Shown here in pieces: positions 40,838 to 50,405 of a stretch of 64,000 nucleotides of DNA. This DNA is from a bacterium (lineage in GTDB: Bacteria; Chloroflexota; Dormibacteria; UBA8260; Bog-877). The notes under the pieces were generated by a model, which worked only from the letters and a program-made list of their open reading frames with translations, was not told where the DNA came from and ran no database searches. The stretch lies in NCBI GenBank assembly GCA_021802115.1, contig JAKABA010000003.1, positions 20,776 to 84,775 on the forward strand, in the 5' to 3' direction. The translations under genes were made by a program, and so were the position numbers. Position 1 is the stretch's first letter, and each line of letters begins with the position of its first letter.

Positions 40838-41794
40838 CTAATGGTCGGTTGTGGTGATCTGGTCCAACTCCTGCCAGTCCGCCGCGGTCGCCTGCCAGCT
40901 GGCGGCGGCGACATTGGCCCGAACCTGGTCCGGGGTCATCGCGCCGGCGATCACCGAGCTCACCACGGGCCGGCCCAGAAGGCTCCCGATGGCCAGCCCC
41001 AACAGGCTGATGCCGCGCGCTCTGGCGAACTTCTCGAGCGCCTCGAGGATGTCGAATTGGGCCTGGTCCCGAAGTCGGTCGGCGTGGCGGGCGCCGGCCA
41101 GCCGGGTGCCGGCCGGGGCCGCCTCACCCCGGCGGTACTTCCCCGTAAGCAGTCCACTGGCGAGCGGGTAATAGGGCAGCAGGCCCATGCCCAGGTGCTC
41201 GATCGCGGGCAGCAGCTCGACCTCGATCCGGCGGTTGAGCAGGCTGTACTCGTCCTGAGCGGCGACGATCTCCAGCTGGTGCTGGCTGCGGCCGATCCAG
41301 TGCGCGTCGACGGCCTGCCAGGCGCCGAAGTTGGAGATCCCGATCCAGCGCACCTTGCCGGCCTGCACCAGCTCCGCCAAGGCGCCCAGCGTCTCCTCCA
41401 TGGGCGTGTTGGGGTCGGGCTCGTGCATCTGATAGAGGTCGATGACGTCAACCTGGAGCCGGGAGAGGCTGCCATCCACAGCCGCGCGGACGTAGGCGGC
41501 AGAGCCCCGCCTGTCGGACGGCTCCAGCCCCGGTTTGCGCATCCCGAACTTGGTGGCCACGATGGCCTGTTCGCGCCTCCCCTTGAGCGCCGCCCCGAGG
41601 AAGCGCTCGCTGTCCCCGCCCCCGTAGATGTCGGCGGTGTCGAAGAGGTTGACGCCCAGGTCGAGGGCGGCGGCTACCACCTCCGAAGCCCCGCTCTGGT
41701 CCAGGCGCGAGCCGAAGTTGTTGGTGCCGATGCCGATCTCGGACACCTCGGGGCCACTGGCCCCGAGCCTGCGCCGCCGCAGCTGCTCACTCAA
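40838..41794 (-). CDS. Aldo/keto reductase (1)
   Basis: The TTG at 41794, seven bases after GGGAG, begins MSEQLRRRRLGASGPEVSEIG, the normal family N-terminus; the upstream ATG adds 22 unlikely residues. The catalytic tetrad is present: Asp and Tyr in FDTADIYGGG, Lys in ATKFG and His in YQMHEPDP. The NADPH-binding end includes VSSVIAGAMTPDQVRANV. The enzyme reduces aldehydes or ketones; the substrate is unknown. Total 318 residues. Confidence 0.9.
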   Translation of the reverse strand: MSEQLRRRRLGASGPEVSEIGIGTNNFGSRLDQSGASEVVAAALDLGVNLFDTADIYGGGDSERFLGAALKGRREQAIVATKFGMRKPGLEPSDRRGSAAYVRAAVDGSLSRLQVDVIDLYQMHEPDPNTPMEETLGALAELVQAGKVRWIGISNFGAWQAVDAHWIGRSQHQLEIVAAQDEYSLLNRRIEVELLPAIEHLGMGLLPYYPLASGLLTGKYRRGEAAPAGTRLAGARHADRLRDQAQFDILEALEKFARARGISLLGLAIGSLLGRPVVSSVIAGAMTPDQVRANVAAASWQATAADWQELDQITTTDH

Positions 41795-41974
41795 ATTGAA
41801 GCTCCCATGGGTGGACCGTCGATCCTGGTTGGTGGCGCAGGGTACCTCGTTCGCCATCACCTATGATGCGGCAGCTGGTGGCACTGGCGAAGTGACGCTG
41901 CCACCATGGCGAGGTCGACCGCGGACCGGGCGACCCCTCCGCGCAGCGCTGCCAGCAGGGCTGGGGGCGCCCAC

Positions 41975-42490
41975 TCAGCCGACGGCCACGCCCTTTGCCC
42001 TGGGCCCCCCCCCACCCCGGAGTGACGGTAGGGGCGCCGCTTGTTCGGCACCGCGGATCCCGGCCACCAGCTTGTCCAACTTGTCGGCCAGGGCGCTGAT
42101 GTCGTCGTCACTCAGGAAGCGGGCGAAGTCCTCCTCGACCGCCACCTGAAGGGAGGCCAGCAGCTCCCACATCAGGTCGCGGCCGGTGTCGGTCAGCTCC
42201 ACGAACGTCAGCCGCCGGTCCTCCGACGAGATCCTTCGCAGCGCCAGCTGGCGCCGCTCCAGCCGGTCGACGATCCGGCTCACACCGCTCCTGGTGAGGC
42301 AGGTCGCCTCGACCAGATCGAGCATGCCGGCTCGGCCGCCCGAGACCGCCCCCAGGCGCACCATCACCTCGGCCGCCGAGAGCGAGAGCCCGGTGGCCGC
42401 CAGCAGCCTGCGGTCCAGGGCGACCTCCAGGAGTCGGTGCGCCTGAAGCAGGCTGAGAGTAGCCGCCACGGGAGCCAGGCCCTCGTCCAT
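41975..42490 (-). CDS. MarR-family transcriptional regulator (2)
   Basis: The ATG at 42490 gives 171 residues. The winged helix is LSLSAAEVMVRLGAVSGG, recognition helix CLTRSGVSRIVDRLERRQL and wing SSEDRRLTFVELTDTGRD. It lies between the aldo/keto reductase (downstream, 180 bases) and the complex I-like operon (its end 245 bases upstream on the same strand). It could control the reductase. The open frame upstream of the ATG is probably not translated. Confidence 0.87.
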   Translation of the reverse strand: MDEGLAPVAATLSLLQAHRLLEVALDRRLLAATGLSLSAAEVMVRLGAVSGGRAGMLDLVEATCLTRSGVSRIVDRLERRQLALRRISSEDRRLTFVELTDTGRDLMWELLASLQVAVEEDFARFLSDDDISALADKLDKLVAGIRGAEQAAPLPSLRGGGGPRAKGVAVG

Positions 42491-42735
42491 GCCGCAATTT
42501 TGGCTGGTGGAGCGCAGCGGCGGGGTCACGGGCCGGGCCACCGGCACAGTTCCGCCAACTTTCGGCTCAGGCACCGGCGACGCGCCGTTGCCTCCGGTCC
42601 GCCCGGCGGCACCGCCGGCCCTGGGCCGGTCCGGGCCGAACCGACCGGGTGGCGCCGAACCGAGCGCGTCGGTGGCTCCCGCCCGGAGCCCAGGCCGGTA
42701 CCTGCCCCGGTCGGCGGCCCGCGGTTCGGCCACGG

Positions 42736-44751
42736 CTAGCGCACCGCTACCGCGTAGACGATCAGGACGGTGATGAACACGTAGAGGAGGTAGAGGTTGA
42801 CATCCCCCGACTGGAGCGGCTGCAGCCGTTTTGCCAGCCACTCCACCAAGTGGATGATCGGGTGGTAGAGATAACGTTCGAACAGCGGGGTCACCTGGAA
42901 TCTGTAGTGCACCGGGCCCGACCTGCCGGCCGGGTCGTCAGAGGCCCGGGTCACCTCCACGTGAGGCCGGTACAGGCCATCGAAGGTCACCCGCACCGGG
43001 TTGGCGTGAGTGGTCGCGGTGTACTGCATCCGGGGCCGAAAGCGCATGACCCCGCCGGCCCAGACGGGCACCCGACGATCCCCGACCGAGCGCCGACGCA
43101 TGCGCACGATGGCGAGCGGGACCAGCAGCATCGCCACCAGGCAGACGGCCAGGTAAGTCGGAGAGAAGGAGCTGAAATTGGGGTGGGCCGGGATCACGGT
43201 CAGACCCGGCACGGTCAGGCGGGCCAGGATGTCAGTGCCGGTGGTGGCGGCCACCACCTGGTCCAGCCCGGTCAGTACCAGGGGAGCTCCCAGGGCCAGG
43301 AACAAGCAGGCGATGGCGAGCAGGGCGGCACCTGCCATCGGCTGGCCTCCCTCCTCGGCGCGGGCCGCTCCCTCGCTTCGCGGCATCCCCAAGAAGGGCA
43401 TTCCGAAGGCCCTGGCGAAGGCGTTCACGGCCAGACCCCCAGTCAGGGCCAGGGTGGCCGCCGCCACCACGATGAGCACTCCGACCAGGTGGCTGTGGAT
43501 GCGGAAACCCTGGAAGAGCCCCTCAAACACCAGCCACTCGCTGACGAAGCCGTTCAGGGGCGGCAGGGCTGCGATCCCCAAGGTCCCCACCAGAGTGAGT
43601 GCGGCGGTCACCGGCATCCGCCGGGCCAGCCCGCCCAGCCGGTCCAGGTCGCGCAACCCGGTGACGTGCTCCACCACCCCGGTCTGGAGGAACAGCAGGG
43701 TCTTGTAGGTGGCGTGGTTGAGCACGTGGTAGAGGGCGGCGATCAGGAGCAGCGCCGCGACCGCCGGCTGGGCAGACTCGGAGAAGGTGAGCGATGCGCC
43801 CAGGGCCATCAACACTATGCCGATGTTCTCGATCGTGGAGTAGGCCAGGAACCGCTTCCAGTCGCGCTCCATCAGGGCGTACAGAACGCCCAGCAGGGCG
43901 GAGAGTGCGCCCAGCGCCATGGCCAGCAAGCCCCACCAGACCGGGCCCCGCGGCAGGAGTTCGAAGGCCACCATGGCAAAGCCGTAGACGCCGAGCTTGG
44001 TCACGATCCCGGAGAGGAAGCCGGAACCGTCCGCGGGCGCCACGGGATGGGCGGCCGGGAGCCAGATGTGGAGCGGCACCAGCCCTGCCTTGAAGCCGAA
44101 TCCGAGCAGCGCCAGGAGGAACACCGCATCCCGCCATCCGACCGCGAGGCGGCCGGAGTGGGCCGCGATCACGGCCAGGTTGAGGCTGCCCGCCTGCACC
44201 GCCAGAATCCCGAGAGCGGCCACGATCATGGCGAAACCCGCCTCCCCGAGGGCCAGGAACAGGAAGGCGCCGGAGGCGACCTTGAGGTCCCTCTGGTGGC
44301 GCAGGATCAGCAGGTAGCTGGTGATGGTCATCGACTCCCAGGCCACCAAGAAGACCGTCACCGAGCCGGCGCAGAGCACCACCAGACTGGCCAAAAGAGC
44401 CCCGTGGTAGGCGAGCAGATAGGCCGAGGTCCCCCTCCCGGGACGGTGGTAGCGGGGCAAATAGGCACCGATCGCGGTGGCCACCAGGCCCAGCGCGATC
44501 ACGAAGACGGCCCCCAGGGGCCGGAGAGCAAACGAGGCGTCGCCGGCCAGCCCCACCCCCAAGTTGAGATGCTCGGGAGCTCGAGTGATCACCACAATCA
44601 GCCCGGCCGCCAGGGCGCAGCCGCCGCCCAGACTGGAGAGCGCGGCGGAGGCGCTCAGTCCCGACCGGCGCGGCCAGGCGATCGCGATCGCCGCCGCCAG
44701 CAGCCAGGCGGTGGCCGTCGCCGCCAGCAGACCGAGCACCGCCTGGCTCAC
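42736..44751 (-). CDS. Complex I/hydrogenase-4-like antiporter subunit (HyfB/NuoL type)
   Basis: The GTG start overlaps the preceding gene by four bases. The 671-residue protein has about 15 membrane helices. Key residues of proton-translocating Mrp-antiporter-like subunits are present: Glu in FLVAWESMTITSYLL, Lys in FGFKAGLVPLHIWLPAAH and Lys in SGIVTKLGVYG. The helix-7/8 core and the His-containing helix (ALYHVLNHATYKTLLFLQTG) follow. A C-terminal extension (about 560-671) with an Arg-rich soluble segment resembles HyfB. It should pump protons or sodium using energy from the peripheral arm. It is the last gene of the seven-gene operon. Confidence 0.9.
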   Translation of the reverse strand: MSQAVLGLLAATATAWLLAAAIAIAWPRRSGLSASAALSSLGGGCALAAGLIVVITRAPEHLNLGVGLAGDASFALRPLGAVFVIALGLVATAIGAYLPRYHRPGRGTSAYLLAYHGALLASLVVLCAGSVTVFLVAWESMTITSYLLILRHQRDLKVASGAFLFLALGEAGFAMIVAALGILAVQAGSLNLAVIAAHSGRLAVGWRDAVFLLALLGFGFKAGLVPLHIWLPAAHPVAPADGSGFLSGIVTKLGVYGFAMVAFELLPRGPVWWGLLAMALGALSALLGVLYALMERDWKRFLAYSTIENIGIVLMALGASLTFSESAQPAVAALLLIAALYHVLNHATYKTLLFLQTGVVEHVTGLRDLDRLGGLARRMPVTAALTLVGTLGIAALPPLNGFVSEWLVFEGLFQGFRIHSHLVGVLIVVAAATLALTGGLAVNAFARAFGMPFLGMPRSEGAARAEEGGQPMAGAALLAIACLFLALGAPLVLTGLDQVVAATTGTDILARLTVPGLTVIPAHPNFSSFSPTYLAVCLVAMLLVPLAIVRMRRRSVGDRRVPVWAGGVMRFRPRMQYTATTHANPVRVTFDGLYRPHVEVTRASDDPAGRSGPVHYRFQVTPLFERYLYHPIIHLVEWLAKRLQPLQSGDVNLYLLYVFITVLIVYAVAVR

Positions 44752-45299
44752 CCCGATCCTCCAGAAGAACCGGGATCAGGACCCAGCCTCTCAGCCAGCC
44801 GATCGACGGCCACCAGCAAGCCGTGGAGCAGGGCCAGTGGGCTCGGCGGGCAGCCGGGAATCACGACGTCGATGGGGAGCACGATCCCGCCGTGGCTGTA
44901 CTGATCTGGCCCGAAGACCCCACCCAGGGGACATGCCCCCACCGCGACGACGATCTTGGGATCGGGCATGGCTTCGTAGGTGGTCAGGAGAGCGTGGTCC
45001 ATGGCGAGAGTTCCGGGGCCCGTGACCAGCAGGCAGTCGGCGTGGCGCGGCGCCGGGGTGAAGAAGAGCCCCAGACGATGCAGGTCGTAGTGGGGCGACG
45101 CCAGCAGCTTGACCTCGGACTCACAGGCCCCACAGGAGCCGGTGTCGATGGTGCGAATCTGGAGGCTCCGCCCCAGCAGCCGCGAGCTGCGCCGACGGAG
45201 CTCGTCCCCCGCCCGCGCCAGCGCGCCATCGGCCTCGCTCGGCCGGCGCCCGGTCACGCCCGACGACAACTCCAACTTTTGCCTGACCTTGAAACTCAC
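44748..45299 (-). CDS. Small Fe-S subunit, NuoB/HyfI type, cluster ligands retained
   Basis: The GTG at 45299 overlaps the stop of the ferredoxin-like gene; the open frame extends five codons further. The 183-residue protein carries the N2-type [4Fe-4S] ligands: two Cys in TGSCGACESE, one in AVGACPLGG and one in IPGCPPSP. The spacing Cys-x2-Cys is that of group 4 hydrogenases, unlike the Cys-Cys pair of NuoB. This subunit would pass electrons to or from the large subunit's active site, so electron transfer remains possible although the Ni site is gone. Confidence 0.9.
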   Translation of the reverse strand: MSFKVRQKLELSSGVTGRRPSEADGALARAGDELRRRSSRLLGRSLQIRTIDTGSCGACESEVKLLASPHYDLHRLGLFFTPAPRHADCLLVTGPGTLAMDHALLTTYEAMPDPKIVVAVGACPLGGVFGPDQYSHGGIVLPIDVVIPGCPPSPLALLHGLLVAVDRLAERLGPDPGSSGGSG

Positions 45300-45631
45300 G
45301 CCCCGCCCGCCCAAGGGAAGCTCAGTCGCAGCCGGGCAGGGTCACGGGTCGCCCACTCGAACTGACCGCTGGGGGTTCCGACGCCGGCGCCAACCGTCAG
45401 ACAGCGCTGGCAGGCGGTGCACCGGCCGCGGTCCAGGATCAGCGCCCCCGGCCCCAGCTCCAACGCGCGGCTGGGGCACACAGCGACCATCCGAGTCGCG
45501 ATCGAGGCATTTAGGGCCTGGGAGTTGAAGGTGGGCGGGGTCGGCAGCTGGGCGGATGAGGGATCGGAGCGCTTCGGATACGCGGTGGTGACCAGACCTC
45601 GGCGCGCCCCCCGCACGAACCACAGCGCCAT
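45296..45631 (-). CDS. Degenerate ferredoxin-like subunit (HyfH/NuoI type) with one cluster left
   Basis: The ATG shares its A with the stop of the large-subunit gene. The 111-residue protein has the usual N-terminal Gly-Leu-Val-Thr-Thr-x-Tyr-Pro segment. Where the first CxxCxxCxxxCP should be, ASIATRMVAVCP keeps only the last Cys. The second motif is CTACQRCLTVGA: three Cys, with the fourth replaced by Gly. Since each cluster of such ferredoxins takes its fourth ligand from the other motif, one [4Fe-4S] is complete and the other lost. This is shorter in electron reach than normal 2[4Fe-4S] subunits. Confidence 0.85.
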   Translation of the reverse strand: MALWFVRGARRGLVTTAYPKRSDPSSAQLPTPPTFNSQALNASIATRMVAVCPSRALELGPGALILDRGRCTACQRCLTVGAGVGTPSGQFEWATRDPARLRLSFPWAGGA

Positions 45632-47214
45632 CAGCGTGCGAACCCGGCCACGGTCAACCCGAAGCTGGCCTCGATGATGGCGACATCGGTGAAAACATTT
45701 CGAGAACGCAGGGCGTCGTCGAAGGCGCGCCAGTTGCGCACCGACGCGGGCCGGATCCGAGCCGCGTCCACCCGGCCATCGGCAAGCCTGACCCAGGCCA
45801 GGGCCTCCCCCCGAACCGACTCGACCCAGCCCAGCGCGCTCCCATCCCGCATCGGCCGTGGTGCCACCACCACCGGGTCCCTGGTCAGCGTCGAGTCGAC
45901 GATCTCTCCCGACTTCAGCCAGTGCCGAACCAGGCGCGCAGATTCCCTGACCTCCTCGACCGCCACCCGCAGCCGCGCCAGGACGTCGCCCTCCCGCCTC
46001 AGGGGCACGCTCAGGCCCGGGGCCGCGACCGTCCCGGGATGGTCCCGGCGCAGGTCCAGCCCAACTCCAGAGGCCCGCGCCACCGGCCCGACCAGGCCCA
46101 GCCGGGCGGCGGTCTCGGCTGGCACCACTCCCGCGGACTCGAGCCGGTCCACGAAGGAGTTGGTGCCCAGGAGGGCCTCGACCAGCTCCGCAAAGCGACT
46201 GCACAAGGGCCCGAGCTCGGTCTCGAGCAGGGTTGGGTCACAGCCGGCCCGAACGCCTCCGATGGTGACCACGTTGAAGAGGTAACGGTGCCCAAAGGCA
46301 GCCGCGTTGAGCCGCAGCCACTCTTCCAGCAGCATCTCCACCTGTGCCTGCCCCACGCCCAGACCAGTCGACTGACACAGGGCGGCGGTCGCCGCCACGT
46401 GGTTGTACATGCGCTCCAGCTCGAGGGCCACGGATCGGGTGCGCTCGCAGGCCGCTTCCACCTGAGTATCGGAGGCCGTCTCCACCGCCCGGGCGAAGGC
46501 CAGCGCGTTGCCCACCGCCCCCAGCCCCTCGCAGCGCTCCACCAGAAACAAAGCGTGCTCGGGCTCCATCCCCGCCAGCTGCTGCTCGATACCCCGGTGC
46601 TTGTGGAACCAGGCCAGATAGACGTCCAAGAGCTCCTCACCGGTGGTGACGAGCCCCATGTAGAGGGACTCCTGGCCGACCCCGCGCACGGGTCCGACCG
46701 GGAACTCAAAGGCCTCCCCCTGGACCACATGGGGGGCCCTCACCTCGGTGGCCAGGGCACGGCCCCCGACTTCGTCCGCCATCCGCAGTGGTGCCCCGGC
46801 CTCACGGCCAGGCGGCAACAGCACCCGGTTCAGCGGCTGGCCGCCACCGGGGAGCAGCCCCCAGAGCTCGAAGATCTCGCACTCCTCCAAATAGAGGGCT
46901 GGGAGGGCGGCCGCCAGCGTGGGCTGGACCCCAGGCGTGACCTCACTGCGCAGGATGAGATAGCTGTCCTCGCGGTCGAAGGCCACCACCAACAGGCGTT
47001 CCTGGCTAGTCGCTCCGGTCGGCCCGGGGCCCGTTTCAACCACGAACATGTCGGCGACGCGGCCGCCCGCGGCGGCCAACACGGCGGCGCTGGCGGACAG
47101 CTCAGAGGGGTCAACCAACCAGCCCACGACCCCTGTCTGGGAGCTGGATTGGGCGCGGCCGGGCAGCCGCGAGAGCGCCGAGGCCAGAGTGCCGCCGTCA
47201 CTGAGCTCAGTCAT
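45631..47214 (-). CDS. Hydrogenase-like large subunit (HyfG/NuoCD type) without Ni-Fe ligands
   Basis: The ATG overlaps the preceding stop (ATGA). The 527-residue protein is a fusion: residues about 30-160 are NuoC-like ([29 protein letters not shown]) and 175-527 NuoD/hydrogenase-like ([19 protein letters not shown]). The proximal Ni-binding motif, CGxC in ERxCGxC, reads [11 protein letters not shown], so both Cys are replaced by Glu and Gly and the usual His by Asn. The C-terminal DPCxxC is replaced by SFGLTVAGF. It cannot hold a NiFe centre. It is closest in kind to Ehr-type or NuoD-like subunits. Substrate: perhaps a quinone or an unknown donor. Confidence 0.88.
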   Translation of the reverse strand: MTELSDGGTLASALSRLPGRAQSSSQTGVVGWLVDPSELSASAAVLAAAGGRVADMFVVETGPGPTGATSQERLLVVAFDREDSYLILRSEVTPGVQPTLAAALPALYLEECEIFELWGLLPGGGQPLNRVLLPPGREAGAPLRMADEVGGRALATEVRAPHVVQGEAFEFPVGPVRGVGQESLYMGLVTTGEELLDVYLAWFHKHRGIEQQLAGMEPEHALFLVERCEGLGAVGNALAFARAVETASDTQVEAACERTRSVALELERMYNHVAATAALCQSTGLGVGQAQVEMLLEEWLRLNAAAFGHRYLFNVVTIGGVRAGCDPTLLETELGPLCSRFAELVEALLGTNSFVDRLESAGVVPAETAARLGLVGPVARASGVGLDLRRDHPGTVAAPGLSVPLRREGDVLARLRVAVEEVRESARLVRHWLKSGEIVDSTLTRDPVVVAPRPMRDGSALGWVESVRGEALAWVRLADGRVDAARIRPASVRNWRAFDDALRSRNVFTDVAIIEASFGLTVAGFAR

Positions 47215-48689
47215 CGGATCAGAGCCACGGAGTGGAGCAGCAGTGAATTGAGCCAGCCTGGGATCCAGAGTCCCAGGAGCAGCAGCCCGCACAGCCCCAG
47301 CAGCAGCGGCGCGGCCGCGCTCCAGCGCTCCAGGCGGCCCTGGTAGGGGGAGACCACCTCGGCCCTGGGCTGGCCCACAGCCATCCTGCTGGTGGTGTAC
47401 ATGAAGCCCACGAACACCATCACCAGCAGCAGCAGGAAGAGTCCAACCAGGGCGGGATAGGCGGCCGCCAGGCCGGCGCGCAGGATCACGAACTCGCTGA
47501 GGAAGAGGCCGAACGGTGGCGAACCCACGATCGCGAGGGATCCGATCAGGAGGGCTCCGCCGGTCAGCGGCAGGCTGGTCAGTGCCCCCCCGATCCGGTC
47601 CGTGCGCCGGGTGCCATAGGCAAGCACCAGGGTGCCGCCGGTGAGGAAGAGGACCGCCTTCCCGATGCTGTGGTTGAGGGTGTGCAGGAGCGCCCCGTAG
47701 AGGCCCAGGATGCCGCCAAACCCGAGCCCCACCGCGATGATGCCCATTTGCTCCACGGAGGAGTAGGCGAATAGGCGTTTGAAGTCACGCCGGTGGATCA
47801 TGAAGAAGGCTCCCACCGCGATCGACAGGAAGCCGAAGATCAGCAGCACGTGGCTGGCGTAGGCGGGACCGAGCCGGCCGTTGGCGATCGCGACGAAGCG
47901 GATGATGGCGTACATCCCCACGTTGAGGAGGGCTCCCGAAAGCATCGCGCTGGCGGGGCTGGGCGCCTCGGAGTGGGCGTCCGGCAGCCAGGTATGCATG
48001 GGCGCCAAGCCCACCTTGGTGCCGTAACCGACCACCGCCAGGAGAAAGCCCAGCCGCACTCCAACCGGGCTCAGCCTGCGGGCGTGGGCCACCAGGTAGG
48101 CCCACGTGAGGTGCTGGTCTGGGCTGCCCACCAGACCGGTGGCGGCATAGAAGATGAAGAGGGTGCCGGCCAGGGCGATCGTGATCCCCAGGCTGCTGAT
48201 GATCACGTACTTCCAACCCGCTTCCAGGCCGGCGGTCCGCCCCTCGATCGGGACCATCACCACGCTGGCCAGGGTGGCAGCCTCCACCAGGATGAAGAGC
48301 AAGCCCAGGTTGGCGGTCTCGACGGCGCCCATCATCGCGGTCGCGAAGAGGCCGAAGACCACGAAATAGACCCGGATGCGACGCCCCGAGAGCTCCCCCC
48401 GCCGCTGCTCGGTCGCAATGTAGGAGAAGGAGCCCAGGCTGGCGAGGAAGACCACAATCGCCACCGTGATGGCGAAGAAGGCACCCAGGCCATCGACGTA
48501 GACGAAGCTGCCAGCGCTGGCGAGCGGACGGGCCGGGATGACCACCACGGCGGTGGCCACCGCCAGGAGCAGGCTCAGCAGGGCCCCCATGATGGTGGCG
48601 ATTCCGGCGAGCCTGGCCCTGGCGGTCACCAGCCCGGCCAGGCTGCCCAGAAGTGGCCCGGCCGCGGCCAGGATGGGCAGCGCGATCAC
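47211..48689 (-). CDS. Antiporter-like membrane subunit (HyfF/NuoN type)
   Basis: The GTG at 48689, five bases after GGAG, overlaps the stop of the upstream gene; the upstream part of the frame belongs to the HyfE-like gene in another frame. The 492-residue protein has about 14 helices. It keeps conserved ion-path residues: Glu in [12 protein letters not shown], Lys in [25 protein letters not shown] and the His helix ([20 protein letters not shown]). It probably forms a second ion channel. Helices near 300-400 correspond to the Mrp/Nuo proton_antipo_M domain. Confidence 0.9.
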   Translation of the reverse strand: MIALPILAAAGPLLGSLAGLVTARARLAGIATIMGALLSLLLAVATAVVVIPARPLASAGSFVYVDGLGAFFAITVAIVVFLASLGSFSYIATEQRRGELSGRRIRVYFVVFGLFATAMMGAVETANLGLLFILVEAATLASVVMVPIEGRTAGLEAGWKYVIISSLGITIALAGTLFIFYAATGLVGSPDQHLTWAYLVAHARRLSPVGVRLGFLLAVVGYGTKVGLAPMHTWLPDAHSEAPSPASAMLSGALLNVGMYAIIRFVAIANGRLGPAYASHVLLIFGFLSIAVGAFFMIHRRDFKRLFAYSSVEQMGIIAVGLGFGGILGLYGALLHTLNHSIGKAVLFLTGGTLVLAYGTRRTDRIGGALTSLPLTGGALLIGSLAIVGSPPFGLFLSEFVILRAGLAAAYPALVGLFLLLLVMVFVGFMYTTSRMAVGQPRAEVVSPYQGRLERWSAAAPLLLGLCGLLLLGLWIPGWLNSLLLHSVALIR

Positions 48690-49360
48690 GAGGGCTCCCT
48701 CCGGGGGGGTGCCAGAGAGGCGGCGGAGATCCGCTCGGCGATCCCGGTGGTCATCGCCAGCATGATCAGAAACCCGGCGATGACGTCGAAGAAGATGCCC
48801 GCCTCGACGATGAAGGGGAAGCTGGCGGTGAGGGTGATGGCGCCCAGGAAGACCCCGTTCTCCATGATCAGCCAGCCGATCAACTGCGCCACCATGTGGC
48901 GCCGGACCACCATCATCAGCGCGCCCAAGAGCAGCACCGCGGTGGATAGGGGAATGATCGAACGGGAGATCAGGCCGTGGGCTAGGTTCTGGGGCCCGAT
49001 CACCAGATACGCGAAGGCGCACAGCCCCGCCCCCAGGATCAGCGAGGTGGAGAGACCGAGGGCGATCCCGGCGTCGCGCTGGAGCTGCAGCCGGCTCACC
49101 AGCAAGCGGCGAGCCGCCAGCGGGATGGCGATGCCCTTGAGGCACAGGGTGAGCCCGGCCAGCACCCAGAGCGCGTTGTCGCCGGTGACCACGGCCGCGG
49201 TGGCCGCGGCCGCCGCCAGCAGCACCGACTGCAGTCCGTAGTACGTGAGGTAGCGGTCGAATAGCTTGGAGCCCAGGCAGGCGAACGCGGTCAGCAGGAT
49301 CAGGACCGCGTCCAGGCTGAGGAAGACCCCCGCCGGCGAGGTCAGGGAGAGGTGCTGCAT
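48686..49360 (-). CDS. HyfE-like membrane subunit
   Basis: The ATG at 49360 lies two bases after the stop of the HyfC-like gene. The 224-residue protein has seven hydrophobic helices and resembles HyfE, which joins MrpC/NuoK-like helices to extra ones. The segment HMVAQLIGWLIMENGVFL is the NuoK-like core with a buried Glu. It has no soluble domain. It should link the antiporter-like subunits to the HyfC-like anchor. Confidence 0.8.
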   Translation of the reverse strand: MQHLSLTSPAGVFLSLDAVLILLTAFACLGSKLFDRYLTYYGLQSVLLAAAAATAAVVTGDNALWVLAGLTLCLKGIAIPLAARRLLVSRLQLQRDAGIALGLSTSLILGAGLCAFAYLVIGPQNLAHGLISRSIIPLSTAVLLLGALMMVVRRHMVAQLIGWLIMENGVFLGAITLTASFPFIVEAGIFFDVIAGFLIMLAMTTGIAERISAASLAPPRREPS

Positions 49361-49362
49361 CT

Positions 49363-50310
49363 CTACTTGGCCACCACATAGGACGTGACGATCCCGATCA
49401 GGGCCAGCAGGAAGGCTCCACCGAGGTACTCCGCGATCCGGAAGAAACGGAGCTTGGCGAAGGAGGAGTCGATGATCACGATCGCCAGCCCGCAGACGGC
49501 GAGCTTGCCCAGCACCGCGAGGATCCCGACCAGGCCCCCAACCAGGCTGGTGCCATCGCCCAAGCCCCAGGGGAGGACGAAGACGTTCATGAAGATGGCG
49601 GAGAGCAGGAAGAGCTTTATCCAGCCGCCCCACTTGACCAGGGCGTACTCGCGCCCGGAGTACTCCAGGACCCGGGACTCCTCGATCATCGAGATCTCGA
49701 TGGTGCCGCTCGGGTTGTCGATGGGGATGTGACCGGTCTCGGCCAGCAGCAGCATGAAGAAGGCGACCGCGCCCAGCAGATGGGTGGGCAGCACCATGGC
49801 CAGTGGCGAGGCCGCGATGGCGTGGTTCATGAGGTATGGGTTGTCCGACGCCGACAGCACGCCCACCGTGAAGAAGACCAGGATCAGAGCGGGCTCAGCC
49901 AGGCTTCCGATCCAGGTGGTGCGGCTGGCCCCAAGGCCTCCCAGCGGGCTGGCGGTGTCGAGGGCGGCGAGGGACATCACGAAGCTGGCCAGGCCCAGCA
50001 CCAGGGCGCCGCCCAGGAGGTCGCCCAGGAAAGCCAGCGGCAACGGCTGGTCGGTGATCACCGGCACGATAGTGGAGACCGCCAGGTAGCAGGCCATGGC
50101 CACGTAGGGCGCGGCCCGGAAGATCCAACTGGTCTGGTCCGAGACGGCACTCGCCTTGCCCAGCCACTTCCAGAGGTCGAAGTAGGGCTGAAGGATGGCG
50201 GGCCCGTGCTTGGACTGCACGAGAGCGGAGGCCCTGGTCAGAACTCCCGCATACAGGGGAGCCAGGGCGACGACGGCGAGCGACTGCAGAAACTGCAGCA
50301 GGTAGGGCAA
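49363..50310 (-). CDS. HyfC/NuoH-like membrane anchor subunit
   Basis: The TTG at 50310 follows GAGGAG by seven bases and begins MPYLLQFLQSLAVVALAPLY; the GTG at 50325 lacks a site. The 315-residue protein has about eight helices and the NuoH signatures GPAILQPYFDLWKW near the N-terminus and ISMIEESRVLEYSGREYALVKW in the large cytosolic loop, rich in acidic residues. In complex I this subunit forms part of the quinone tunnel and the first ion path. It is the first gene of the operon, preceded by tandem hairpins. Confidence 0.9.
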   Translation of the reverse strand: MPYLLQFLQSLAVVALAPLYAGVLTRASALVQSKHGPAILQPYFDLWKWLGKASAVSDQTSWIFRAAPYVAMACYLAVSTIVPVITDQPLPLAFLGDLLGGALVLGLASFVMSLAALDTASPLGGLGASRTTWIGSLAEPALILVFFTVGVLSASDNPYLMNHAIAASPLAMVLPTHLLGAVAFFMLLLAETGHIPIDNPSGTIEISMIEESRVLEYSGREYALVKWGGWIKLFLLSAIFMNVFVLPWGLGDGTSLVGGLVGILAVLGKLAVCGLAIVIIDSSFAKLRFFRIAEYLGGAFLLALIGIVTSYVVAK

Positions 50311-50337
50311 CGCGGCTCTCCTCACGAGGGCAGACCG

Positions 50338-50376
50338 ATGGCTTCTCGGTAGAAGCCATTAGTCGGCGAGCCGACT
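50338..50376 (-). promoter_or_regulatory. Tandem hairpins in the leader of the complex I-like operon
   Basis: AGTCGG-CGAG-CCGACT (50361-50376) and ATGGCTTCT-CGGT-AGAAGCCAT (50338-50359) are perfect stem-loops one base apart. They lie 15-53 bases upstream of the Shine-Dalgarno. Two compact stems so near a ribosome site suggest mRNA-level control or stability. They do not match a riboswitch I know. Confidence 0.55.
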
Positions 50377-50405
50377 TACGCGGGCTTCATCGCGCTGCGA
50401 AGAGG

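Noticed and set aside
42649..44904. 751-residue plus-strand open frame
   Set aside because: His/Gln/Gly-rich composition and position antisense to the HyfB-like gene show it is a shadow frame.
42736..50310. Calling the operon a functional NiFe hydrogenase or formate hydrogenlyase
   Set aside because: The large subunit lacks every Ni-binding Cys and no maturation or formate dehydrogenase genes are present.
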